In this document: positions 8,291 to 16,796 of the stretch, piece by piece
How positions within the stretch are numbered: the first letter of the stretch is position 1
How the letters are laid out: each line of letters starts with the position of its first letter
Translations under genes and position numbers: made by a program
Assembly: GCA_013306675.1 (NCBI GenBank)
Contig: JABLUY010000329.1
Span: forward strand, 1-32,785
Direction: 5' to 3'
DNA from: Thraustochytrium sp. TN22
Lineage: Eukaryota; Sar; Bigyra; Thraustochytrida; Thraustochytriidae
Length of the DNA: 32,785 nucleotides
Notes under the pieces: generated by a model
The model's database searches: none
What the model was told of the DNA's origin: nothing
What the model saw: the letters and a program-made list of their open reading frames with translations, nothing else

Positions 8291-11200
8291 GTCATCTTCG
8301 TCGTCGTCATCGTCATCGTCATCGTCATCATCGTCATCGTCATCGTGCAGCACAGACTTGCCGTCCGAGTCGCTGTCTGAATCGGAGGCATCGGACTTCT
8401 TGAGCTTGCCGCGAAGTGCATTCACTTGGACGCCCTGCAACTCACGCAGGCGCCGATGGCCCGAGACGCCCTTCTGACGGCGATTGTACCAGTAGAGCAA
8501 TGGGATAAGCGCCAAGGAAATGGTGATGGCGTTGGTGACGATGATGGCATTGAGCGTGATGGGCAAGTTGTGTATGCGTACGATAAAGTCCGTGGAGAAA
8601 TCGCAGTAGGAGTTGTCGGCGCGCGCCACGAGGCGAAGCTTGAAGAAATACTCGGGCGGCGCAGGAAAGCGCGGCATGACACCGGCGCATGGGCTTGTCT
8701 TAGCCATGCAGAGCCAGCGCACATAGTACGAGCCTGCAGAGCTCTCAGAGAAGGACACCTTCGTAACGTCAGCCCACGTCGACGGGTCGAAGTCCTCGAT
8801 GGCTTCGTAGGTGAGGCCACCGCCAATTGCCACCAGATCGCCGAAGTCGCCCTCGACGACCTCCTCGTCGCCGGACACATCGTCGATAAGGCGGAAGCGC
8901 GGCGTGAAGAAGTTGTCATAAAACACGCAAATGTCCTCGCTCCCCTCCACGCAGCCCTGAAGCACGTCGCCGCGGCTCGCGTTCGCGTCGAAGATGAGCC
9001 GCTGGTGCGGAGGGCAGCCCGAATACACGGCGACCTGCATGGGCGGCATTGCCATGGTGGTTGTCACGATCGCTGTCGGGTCGATCTCCGAGTTGCAGTC
9101 CCTGCTCAGGCCTTGGACGGCAAAGGTCGTCAGCTGCAGGTTCCGCCCTGGCTCCGCGTGAAACTCGGATGCAATGGCGTTAGCGCCGCTCGAGGTCGGT
9201 GCAAAGAGCGCCGACGTCGACTGCTGCCAGGCACCGCGGTCGCGCAGCTGGATGGTGTAGTCCACGATGCCGTGCAGGACGTCCTCTGTACGGGTTTGAT
9301 TGAAGGCGATGAGATGCTGATTGCTGAGCTCGAAGCCCAGGTGCAGGCCGGAGAGCGCGATCAGTTGGCGGTCCAGCACGGCGTCTGCAGGCACGCTGCT
9401 GAAGAGGCGGATCATAAATGTGTAATTTTCCCCGCGGTCCAGGAAAATGCGCGGCGGCAGGTCGTTACGAAAGCCAATCTCCTGCATGGACGCCGCGTAG
9501 GCGAGCAGGCCGCCCTCTGTCCCCTCGAGCTCGCGCGTGTGCTGGACGCGGTGTCTCGCCACGACCACCACGTCTTCCAGCGCGCAGGCGCCTGTCGAGG
9601 CCCCATACTCGCCGGCCAACTCCCGTACACTCTCCATGGGCAGCGAGACAGAAGGTGCCAGCTCGCGCAGCCCGTTGTCGGACCCGAGTTCCCGCAGGCC
9701 GATGACACGTAGTTCATTTGCCTCGTCGAAGAGGATGTCGAGCGGTGGCACGAGGCCGCGCCCAACGACCTCCGTAACGTTCATGGACAGCAGGTAGATG
9801 GTGTCGGCGCCGGTGCGGCCGAGCCAGACGCGGTGCTGCTCCGTGAGCACGGCGAGCCAGCCGTCCTGCGAGGCCGCGAAGCACACGATCGGGTCCTGCG
9901 CAAATGTTAGCGTGTCACTTTCGTTGACGGCGAAGTCCATGGTAGCCCCGTGCAGCGCGCTGGAGGTCTGTGCCACCTTCCAAAAGGTCTCCCCCGCGTT
10001 ACGGCTCAGAAGCAGCGCGTTGCCCCAAACATATGTCTGCGGGGACGGCCGCGGTAGCACGTCCAAACCGCGCAAGCGCAGCGCTGTGTCGCTACCGGGC
10101 CGCGATGTCTCCGTCTCTGGGAAGATTCGCTCGCCACGCGCGCTAGAGTCGTACGGCAGCGGCTCGAAGATGGGTGGGAACGCGAAGAGGTCGGTCCAGC
10201 TCCCGTTGGCGTAGCGTAGGAGCCGCTGCGTCGGCAGTGGGTCGTCAATGTCTTCACGAACCAGAATGAGCGCCGCGCCGGCACCGTTGGCCTGCATGGT
10301 CTGCGCGGCCACAACGCGGGCTGATGTCCCCACGACGTCGCTGAGCGCCTTGCCATCGCCATCGCGGAGTTCCCGGAGCGAGAACTCCGGCGCCGTGGTG
10401 CTCCCTCCACTTGTGCAGACATCTGAAGCACCCGTGGCCGCAAAGATGGTTGGGATCTGCACGTGGGCAAAGTCCTCGGCGGCGAAGAGGTCGTCATCGA
10501 AGGAGACGGTGGGCGTGGCATTGGTCGGGACGAAGAGAAAACTGCACGGCGCCTCGACATCCACGGGGTCCAACTGCTTGAGCGGGATGACGTGTCCACA
10601 CAGGGGCGCCAAGGCACGCCATTCCTCGTCGAGGGCTGCCTCGCGTGGGTTCACGTTGTCCGCCCGGCGCACGGCGAGCCCCCAAGTCGTGGAGGCCACA
10701 AAGAGGCCTCCTATTGACCACAACTCGGGCGTCCAGCTGCCGTGGTCAGTCGCACAGGGACCGGCCTCCCACGGCAGGGAGTTGCGTACGAGGAGATCTT
10801 CGTAGGCGTCGCCCGCCTCGACTTCCTCGTAGGCGCCGTCGTCATCCGACGGGTCGAGGTTCCAGTCGTGCTCCACGGAGGTCCTCTGCGTGGCAAATGG
10901 GTACAGGCGCGTCAGGTCTAGCGTTGCGTAGTTGGGCTCGCTCAGCTGCTGGAAGGCGTTGCTGGAGAGCTGCAGCGTCAGTGAGGTGCCGCCTTGCGCC
11001 GCGTTAAAGATCGCCGCAATGGCGACCCAGGACATGCCAGGGACGTTGTAGACGCGCAACGTGTCCCAGGTACCTGCCGTGCTCACGTGCGGTAGGTCTG
11101 ACCAGGACAGCGGCTCATGTGCAGCTTCAGCTGTGAAGTCGCTTCCTGAGACCCGGAGCAGCTCCACTGCGGGCATCTCCTCCGTCACGCCAAGCAGCTC

Positions 11201-11797
11201 CAGGAGCGGCGTGCGCAAGACGACACGACTCGCGCAAATATCCATGCGCCCGATGCAGTTGTCCCAGTATGTCGTGGTCTCAAGCACGATTGGGCCATAC
11301 TTGAGTGCCTGGTTGATGTTGACGATCACCTCCCAGCCGTCCTCGGCGTTGTCCAAAATCGTCGGCTCCAGAGTCTCACACCAGTCATTGGGTCCGCACG
11401 ACGTGGTCCAGAAGATCGAGTCGGCCTTCACAGCCGGCTGCACGCCCATGCCGAAGGCCTGCGCCGTAGCTCGCGGGTCTTCCACGAAGTTGCCCTCTGT
11501 GCCGACGCGCCGCATCAGCGACCACCGCAGGCGCATGCGCGCCTCATCGGCAAAGACCGTGCTGGCTTCATCGCTCGCCACCGACCTCACCACCGTCTCC
11601 CGGACGCTCTCCGCCTCCCCGTCCAGCACGGGCGCCAGCGACGCGCGCAGTCGCCACCGGTGCGTGCAGGCGCCCCCCGCGCCGCCATGTGGCGTCGCCG
11701 CCGCCGCCGTCGCCGCCGCCGTCGCCGTGACCAGCGCCCAGGCCAGCCACGCAGCGCCGCCGCGCCGCCGCGCCGCCGGCCGTCGCGCCGCGCGCAT
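7985..11797 (-). CDS. CatSper-type auxiliary subunit (large ectodomain, single TM)
   Basis: This 1270-residue type I membrane protein resembles the beta/gamma/delta/epsilon auxiliary subunits of CatSper, the flagellar calcium channel of sperm and some protists. Seen: an Arg-rich start and a hydrophobic stretch (about 14-35) like a signal peptide; an ectodomain of about 1040 residues with seven N-glycosylation sequons and many Cys; a mid-region segment ASQDGWLAVLTEQHRVWLGR, which matches the propeller-like part of these subunits; a membrane-proximal NSYCDFSTDFIVRI, like their SYCN(L)xTxF stem; one membrane helix (about 1080-1103); and a cytosolic tail of about 165 residues with a long Asp run (about 1150-1185) and Ser-Asp repeats. 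A VPS10/sortilin protein was considered because of LSRNAGETFW, but the Asp boxes and 10CC module are not evident. The ATG at 11797 is chosen because the frame upstream has no ATG. Which subunit it represents cannot be decided. No introns are needed. Confidence 0.72.
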
Positions 11798-12054
11798 CGC
11801 GCGCGACCAAGGCCAACCGGGTCTGCGCCGCGCGCCGCGCCGCTGGGACGCGCGTCCCACCCCAGCTCAACAACAGCCTGAGCAGGCAGGCAACCTGGCA
11901 ACCAACTCAACTCCGAGTCTGGCATCAGCAAAGTGCGTGTTGGAGCCTGACGACCGTTGAGTGGGCCACGACTCGGACGGCGCCGCGGCGGTGGCTCTTG
12001 GCCGGCGCAGGGAGCTGGAGGGCTTCGTGCGGGCCCCCGGGCGGCCAGCGGCGA
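11798..12054. other. Upstream region of the CatSper-like gene
   Basis: This GC-rich sequence lies between the CatSper-like start and the first copy of the duplicated claspin-like 3' end. It probably contains the CatSper-like promoter. No conserved element is recognised. Confidence 0.5.
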
Positions 12055-12738
12055 GGTGAGCTCGCGCGCCTGATGCTTGATGGCAGAAGTTGGTGGTTGT
12101 TTGTACGTACTATTTGCTGAGAGACTACGAGGAGATCGCGAGCGCCTGCGCAGGGGCGACCAGAATACCTGGGCTACCCTAGTCGATGGGCTGCGAAGAC
12201 ATGATGAGCGAGGCCAGCAGGCCCTGAGACTTCTTGCGCCGCTTGCGGTGCGGTTCGCCGCGGGCACGGCCGGGCTTGGACTTGGCCGGCTTGGGCTGGG
12301 GCGCCGCGGGCTCGGGGGCCGCCTTGGACTCCTTCATGAAGACAAAGTGATTGGAGACCGTGGCCACGTCGCGAGCCGCAGTCGGTGAGCTCGCGCGCCT
12401 GATGCTTGGTGGCAGAAGTTGGTGGTTGTTTGTAAGTACTATTTGCTGAGAGACTACGAGGAGATCGCGAGCTCCTGCACGGCAGCGCCTGCGCCTGAGT
12501 CTGCGCAGGGGCGTCCAGAATACCTGGGCTACCTTAGTCGATGGGCTGCGAAGACATGATGAGCGAGGCGAGCAGGCCCTGAGACTTCTTGCGCCGCTTG
12601 CGGTGCGGCTCGCCGCGGGCTCGGCCGGGCTTGGACTTGGCCGGCTTGGGCTGGGGCGCCGCCGGCTCGGGGGCCGCCTTGGACTCCTTCATGAAGACAA
12701 AGTGATTGGAGACCGTGGCCACGTCGCGAGCCGCAGTC
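12055..12738. repeat. Tandem duplication of the claspin-like 3' end (329 + 355 bp)
   Basis: Unit A (12055-12383) and unit B (12384-12738) are nearly identical direct repeats starting GGTGAGCTCGCGCGCCTGATG and ending GCGAGCCGCAGTC. Unit B has about 26 extra bases near 12470-12495. Unit B contains the last ~63 codons, stop and 3' flank of the claspin-like gene. Unit A is a detached copy of the same segment lying downstream of it on the minus strand. Confidence 0.95.
12180..12383 (-). pseudogene. Detached copy of the claspin-like C-terminus (possible alternative last exon)
   Basis: On the minus strand this copy reads the same last ~62 residues as the neighbouring full gene, from ATVSNHFVFMKESK to LIMSSQPID, and ends in TAG where the full gene ends in TAA. 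Four nucleotide differences separate the coding parts of the copies, and all four are synonymous third-position changes (Leu, Glu, Arg, Pro codons). The copy has no gene body of its own. Either it is a recent duplicate with no function, or it is an alternative terminal exon spliced from the gene upstream. The frame stays open upstream past the unit border, and AG dinucleotides that could act as acceptors occur there, but no obvious acceptor is seen. Confidence 0.75.
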
Positions 12739-15700
12739 AGGGACGCGGCGTCCTCGAGGCGAACCGGGCACGCGGAAGGACCGAGCAAGCTGCCAGCACG
12801 GCCAAAGCGGGGCGCGGCGGCGGCCATGCCGCCAAAGGTGCGCCGGCCTAGTGAGGAGGAAAACGAGGACGTCGTGGAGCTGGCGGACACCGTCTTGGTG
12901 AGCGCGAGGTCTTGGAACGAGGAAGAGCTAACCATGCTGTCGGCGCGGCGGATGCAGCCTAGCACCTTGGCGTGATCCTCACGGGGCTCGTCATCACGCT
13001 CGAGCGACACGGTGCGGCGCACGGCCGTCGAGTTGCCGCCGCCGCCGCCGCCGCCGCCAGGTTGGCTGGCCGCGCGACGGTCCGCCTGACGCTGCATGCG
13101 ACGCTCCAGCTTTCGGCGCTGGCGCTCCTCCTTGGAGAGCAGGAGGAAGCTGGCCAGCTGTTCGGCCTCGTGATCCACCTCCTCGAGCGTCTCACCGACC
13201 GGGTCGCCCCTCGCGATGCGGTCGCGCCGCTGCTCGTCGAGCGAGCGGAAGCGCTCGACGCGCGCGAGCTCCTCCTCCTCATCCGTGTCCTCCGCCTCGG
13301 AGGTCTCTCCGAGCGCGCGGTCGAGCCGCGCGTTGGTCGTGTTGCGTCGCGAAATGCTCTGCATGAGCCGGTGCTCGCGCAGGTCCGACTGCAAGCGCTC
13401 CAGCTCCTCGTCATCACGCTGCTGCATGGTCGAGCGGTACAGCTGACCCACGTCGCCGCCGTCGTCGCCCTCGCCGTCTGACACCTCATCGACGATGTTC
13501 TCGAGGTCGTCCTCGGTCACGCGGTTGAGTGCGCGATCCAGGCGTGCCTCGCGCTCGTCCGACAGCGAGCGCTGCTTGCGCACGCCGTTATCGCCGAAGT
13601 CGTCCACACCGTCGTCAAGGTCCTCCTCCTCGGCCTCCTCGTCACCGAAGTCGCTCTTGCGCGTGCGCCGCTGATGCAGCACAGAGTTCTCGCGTTCCAG
13701 CGTCTTGCGGTACGCGGCGTTGCGCGCACGCTTCCGCGCCTCGGCTTCCTCAGCCGTCTCGGGCGCCTCCTCCTCCTCCGCATCGTCCTCCTCCTCCTCC
13801 TCCGCATCTTCATCGTCGTCGTCGTCGTCGTTGTCGTCCGCATCGTCTTTTTCCGCATCCTGGTCCTTCTCGGCATGGGACGCGTTTTCCGCCTCGCCGA
13901 GAGCCTTGTCTGCGTCGCCACCGTCCGCTGCCTCGGCATGTTCATGTTCACTCGCCTGGGAAGCAATCTCGGCACTGAGCTCCTCGCCCTCGTCCTTGTT
14001 TGCTGCAGCGTGCTCCAGGCCGTGGGCGCGCAGCGCCTCTGACGCCGGGTTCCGGAGCGCTTGGGATGCCTTGAAACGGCCGTAGGTCCGCACCGCCTTG
14101 GCCGGCAGCGCCTGCGCCTCGTCGGCGGTCTGATGTTGCACAGCGACCGCATCTCCGTCGACATCCTCATCGGCCTCGTCGTCAGCCTCGGCCTCCTCCA
14201 TGTCTTCATCCTCGTCCATGTCCTCGTCCTCCTCTACGTTGCGCTCCTCGGTTTCGCCCTCGTCCTGCTCCTCGTTTTCATCCTCGTCCATCTCGTCATC
14301 CTCCTCGTCCTCGGCCTCCGCGGCCTCGCGCTCGGCCTGCTCGCGAGCGAGCTTGGCATCTCGTGCCTGTGAGACCTTGAGCTGGTGCGCGGCGCTCCGA
14401 AAGCCCATCTCCACGGCCTGCTTATCCGCGGCGCGCCGCTGCGCCTCGGTGCGGAGCGCCTGCAGGACCAGGCCGCGGCCGCGGCGTCCCCTGTGGGCAG
14501 CGCCGGAGGCAAAGTCGACCTCTTCCACTGCTGCCGCAAGGTGATGCTTGGTTGCGGGCCGGCGCGGTGCCTTTGGAGGGCGCGCCGCGGCGCCGTCTCG
14601 CTTGGCCTGCTTCTCACCCTTGGGATCGTCGGGCCCGCCGATGATGAAGAGCAGGCCGTCGTCCTCCTCGATCACGCGCGATGCAGGCTTGGCGGGTTTC
14701 GGCTTGGCAGGCGTCGCGCGCCGCTGCTCAGGGGCCGGCTTGGCGCCCGTGGCCCTCTGGCGACGGGCGCGGAAGCGCTGCACGAGGCTGGCGGCCTCCT
14801 GCGCCTGCTTCTCCAGCAAACGCTCCTTTTCGCGCTGCGCCTCGTCCTCGAGCTCCTGCGCGCGCTGATCGGCGGCCTCCTCGCGCTGAGCCTGAATCTC
14901 TGCGGCGCGCTCGGCCAGGAGCTCGTCCTCCTCCAAGTCGCGTAGAAGGTCGGCCGTCTCTTCGCTGAGCTCTCCACGCGCGCTCAGCCAGTACTTGTTG
15001 CCAGCCTGCGGCAGGCGCGCATCCATGTAGCACTTGGCGAACTGCAGCTGCGGCACGCCCGGCCACGCGAGCGAGCATAAACGCTGCAGGCGGTGCCGAA
15101 CCACGCTTGAGAGCGCAAAGGTGGCCTCGCGGCCGGCCATGCGGCGGCCCGTGCGCACCTCACTGCGCGCTTCCTGCAGAAGCGGCACGTTGATGCGGCC
15201 GTCCGCCTGCCGGACCGGGAAGAACCACGTGCTGCGCTTTGCCTGGCTGCCAACGATCAAGTACGCCCAGGGGCCGAGCTTGCGGATCTCCTGCCGAGCC
15301 AGCTTGTCCTTGCAGCACTCTTCGAGGCGGCTCGGATCCTCGGGCCTGTCGACGAGACCTTTGATCTGACCGCTGGCGTCGCTATCGTTGCCCTCATCCT
15401 CCTCGTCCTCGTCTTGGTCGTCCTTTTCCTCCGTCGGCGACATGTCGGCATCCTCCTCGTCGTCACTCACAGCCTTGGCCTTGGGCCGCCGGCGTTTGAC
15501 GATGCTCTCCTCCTTCTCCTCCTCCTCCTCCTGCTGGTGCTGATGCTCATCGTTATCGCTGTCACCCGTGGCGGAAGCCTTGCTTGCGTCAGACTCTTCG
15601 TTTTCGCTCTCGTCCGACAAAAGCACGCGCTTCTTGGTCTTGGTCTTGACCTTGGTCTTGGCCTGGACGCGCTTCTCCCGCGCCGTACTTTCATCCTCGT

Positions 15701-16103
15701 CGTCGTCCGAAGAATCCACGCGCTTCTTGGTCTTGGTCTTGGTCTTGGTCTTGGTCGTGGTCGTGGCGCGCATCTCCTGCGCCGCCCTTTCGTCGTCTTC
15801 CTCCTCCTCATCCGAAGAATCCACACGCTTCTTGCTCCCGCTCTTGGCCTTGGCCCGCTTCTCGTGCGCCGACCTTTTGTCGTCTTCGTCCTCGCTTGCC
15901 ATCTCGTCATCCTCGTCATCCTCGTTCGCGTCTTCCTCGTCGCTCGAGCTGATCTTCATGTTCACCTTGAAGCCCACTCGATCCTCCTCCTCCTCCTCCT
16001 CCTCCTCCCCCATATCCTTCTTCTCCTGCCCGTCCCTCTCCGCGCCCCTCTCCGCCGCCTCGCTGCGGCGGTCGCCGTCGCTCTCCTCCTCGTCGCTGCG
16101 CAT
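12534..16103 (-). CDS. Large acidic coiled-coil protein, possibly claspin/Mrc1-like
   Basis: A 1189-residue, strongly charged protein. Seen: an acidic N-terminus with three repeats of KKRVDSSDEE / KKRVDSSDDD / KKRVLLSDES (about 100-185), which look like casein kinase 2 sites; one compact non-repetitive block of about 100 residues starting LGPWAYLIVGSQAKRSTWFF; a basic coiled coil; several Glu/Asp runs; a region with SLSDEREARLDRALNRVTEDDLE and EELERLQSDLREHRLMQ; a Gly run; and a C-terminus ending SNHFVFMKESK...SQGLLASLIMSSQPID. The late acidic/coiled region followed by a short FVF motif and a hydrophobic end resembles claspin/Mrc1, the replication-checkpoint mediator. That is inference from layout and short motifs only, and I see no clear Chk1-binding repeats. 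The ATG at 16103 (MRSDEEESDG) is chosen because sequence further upstream is GC-repeat and overlaps the VPS4 promoter. It is head to head with VPS4. Confidence 0.7.
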   Translation of the reverse strand: MRSDEEESDGDRRSEAAERGAERDGQEKKDMGEEEEEEEEDRVGFKVNMKISSSDEEDANEDDEDDEMASEDEDDKRSAHEKRAKAKSGSKKRVDSSDEEEEDDERAAQEMRATTTTKTKTKTKTKKRVDSSDDDEDESTAREKRVQAKTKVKTKTKKRVLLSDESENEESDASKASATGDSDNDEHQHQQEEEEEKEESIVKRRRPKAKAVSDDEEDADMSPTEEKDDQDEDEEDEGNDSDASGQIKGLVDRPEDPSRLEECCKDKLARQEIRKLGPWAYLIVGSQAKRSTWFFPVRQADGRINVPLLQEARSEVRTGRRMAGREATFALSSVVRHRLQRLCSLAWPGVPQLQFAKCYMDARLPQAGNKYWLSARGELSEETADLLRDLEEDELLAERAAEIQAQREEAADQRAQELEDEAQREKERLLEKQAQEAASLVQRFRARRQRATGAKPAPEQRRATPAKPKPAKPASRVIEEDDGLLFIIGGPDDPKGEKQAKRDGAAARPPKAPRRPATKHHLAAAVEEVDFASGAAHRGRRGRGLVLQALRTEAQRRAADKQAVEMGFRSAAHQLKVSQARDAKLAREQAEREAAEAEDEEDDEMDEDENEEQDEGETEERNVEEDEDMDEDEDMEEAEADDEADEDVDGDAVAVQHQTADEAQALPAKAVRTYGRFKASQALRNPASEALRAHGLEHAAANKDEGEELSAEIASQASEHEHAEAADGGDADKALGEAENASHAEKDQDAEKDDADDNDDDDDDEDAEEEEEDDAEEEEAPETAEEAEARKRARNAAYRKTLERENSVLHQRRTRKSDFGDEEAEEEDLDDGVDDFGDNGVRKQRSLSDEREARLDRALNRVTEDDLENIVDEVSDGEGDDGGDVGQLYRSTMQQRDDEELERLQSDLREHRLMQSISRRNTTNARLDRALGETSEAEDTDEEEELARVERFRSLDEQRRDRIARGDPVGETLEEVDHEAEQLASFLLLSKEERQRRKLERRMQRQADRRAASQPGGGGGGGGNSTAVRRTVSLERDDEPREDHAKVLGCIRRADSMVSSSSFQDLALTKTVSASSTTSSFSSSLGRRTFGGMAAAAPRFGRAGSLLGPSACPVRLEDAASLTAARDVATVSNHFVFMKESKAAPEPAAPQPKPAKSKPGRARGEPHRKRRKKSQGLLASLIMSSQPID

Positions 16104-16271
16104 CCTCCCGCTCGCGCCTCCGCGTCGCCCTCGGGCCCGGCCGCGCTCCGCTCGCCGCGCTCGCCGCGCTCGCGCGCCCGCCGCGGCCGCGAAGCAGCAC
16201 TCCCGCCGGGCGCGCTGGCGGCCGGCGCGGCGCGGCGGTGCTTGATCGCGCGCGCGGGGCTCGACCCGCCC

Positions 16272-16299
16272 AACGACCGCGCCGCGCGGCGCGGTCGTT
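16272..16299. repeat. 28-bp perfect palindrome
   Basis: Two 12-bp arms, AACGACCGCGCC and GGCGCGGTCGTT, flank a GCGC centre that is itself palindromic, so all 28 bases are perfectly self-complementary. It sits 169 bp upstream of the claspin-like start. Confidence 0.95.
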
Positions 16300-16540
16300 A
16301 GGCGCCTGCGGTCCAATTCAAACTTGCGCCGGTTCCGGCGCTCCGCCGGTTCCCGCGTGCCGGCGTTCCCGCGTGCCAGCGGGCCGGCCGGCCGGCCGGA
16401 TCCCGCGGCGGGTTCCGCGGATCCAGCGGTGCCAGGGGCTCCAGGCGCGCCGGCGTTCCGGCGTTCCGGCGCGGCCGGCTCCGGCTTCGCTGCGGCTCGC
16501 GCGGGGCAGAGCGGCTTCTCGCGCGCGCGGCTGGACTGCG

Positions 16541-16587
16541 GCGGGCGGGCGGGCGGGCGGGCGAGCGGGAGGGAGGGAGGGAGGGAG
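16541..16587 (+). other. Two adjacent G-quadruplex-prone tracts
   Basis: Five GGG runs with single-C spacers are followed, after GCGAGC, by about five GGG runs with single-A spacers. Each set alone satisfies the G-quadruplex rule with the shortest loops. Located about 210-255 bp upstream of the VPS4 start. Confidence 0.85.
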
Positions 16588-16796
16588 CGGCGGCGAGCGG
16601 CCGGCGGCGCCCGGCAGCGGCCGCGCGCGGTCGCGGCGGCGCGGGCGGCGGGCCTGGCGGCGGCCGACCAGACCTGCCTGACCAGCGCGGGGCTCCCCTT
16701 TTTCCGCGGCGGCCGACCCTCGCTCCGCGCGCGTGTGCGGTCGCTCGCTCGCGGGTGCAGGGGCGCGCGCGCGGCGGCGCGCAGGGGTGAGGCAGG

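Larger units (their letters stand above)
16104..16796. promoter_or_regulatory. Divergent promoter, claspin-like / VPS4
   Basis: This very GC-rich stretch of 693 bp lies between head-to-head starts. It contains a 28-bp perfect palindrome (16272-16299), short direct repeats of GTTCCCGCGTGCC and GGCGTTCC (about 16346-16470), CCGG runs, and G-tracts with single-base loops (16541-16587). No gene is supported here. Confidence 0.65.

Noticed and set aside
8426-9712. A 428-codon plus-strand frame opposite the CatSper-like gene
   Set aside because: His/Arg/Ala-rich with no domain. It is explained by codon bias on the other strand.
7985-11797. VPS10/sortilin identity for the large ectodomain protein
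   Set aside because: One Asp-box-like segment is present, but the 10CC Cys module is not, and the stem and membrane-proximal part fit CatSper subunits better.
11587-12267. Minus-strand frame upstream of the CatSper-like gene
   Set aside because: Low-complexity Arg/Pro translation overlapping the CatSper-like start and the duplicated claspin-like 3' end in another frame.
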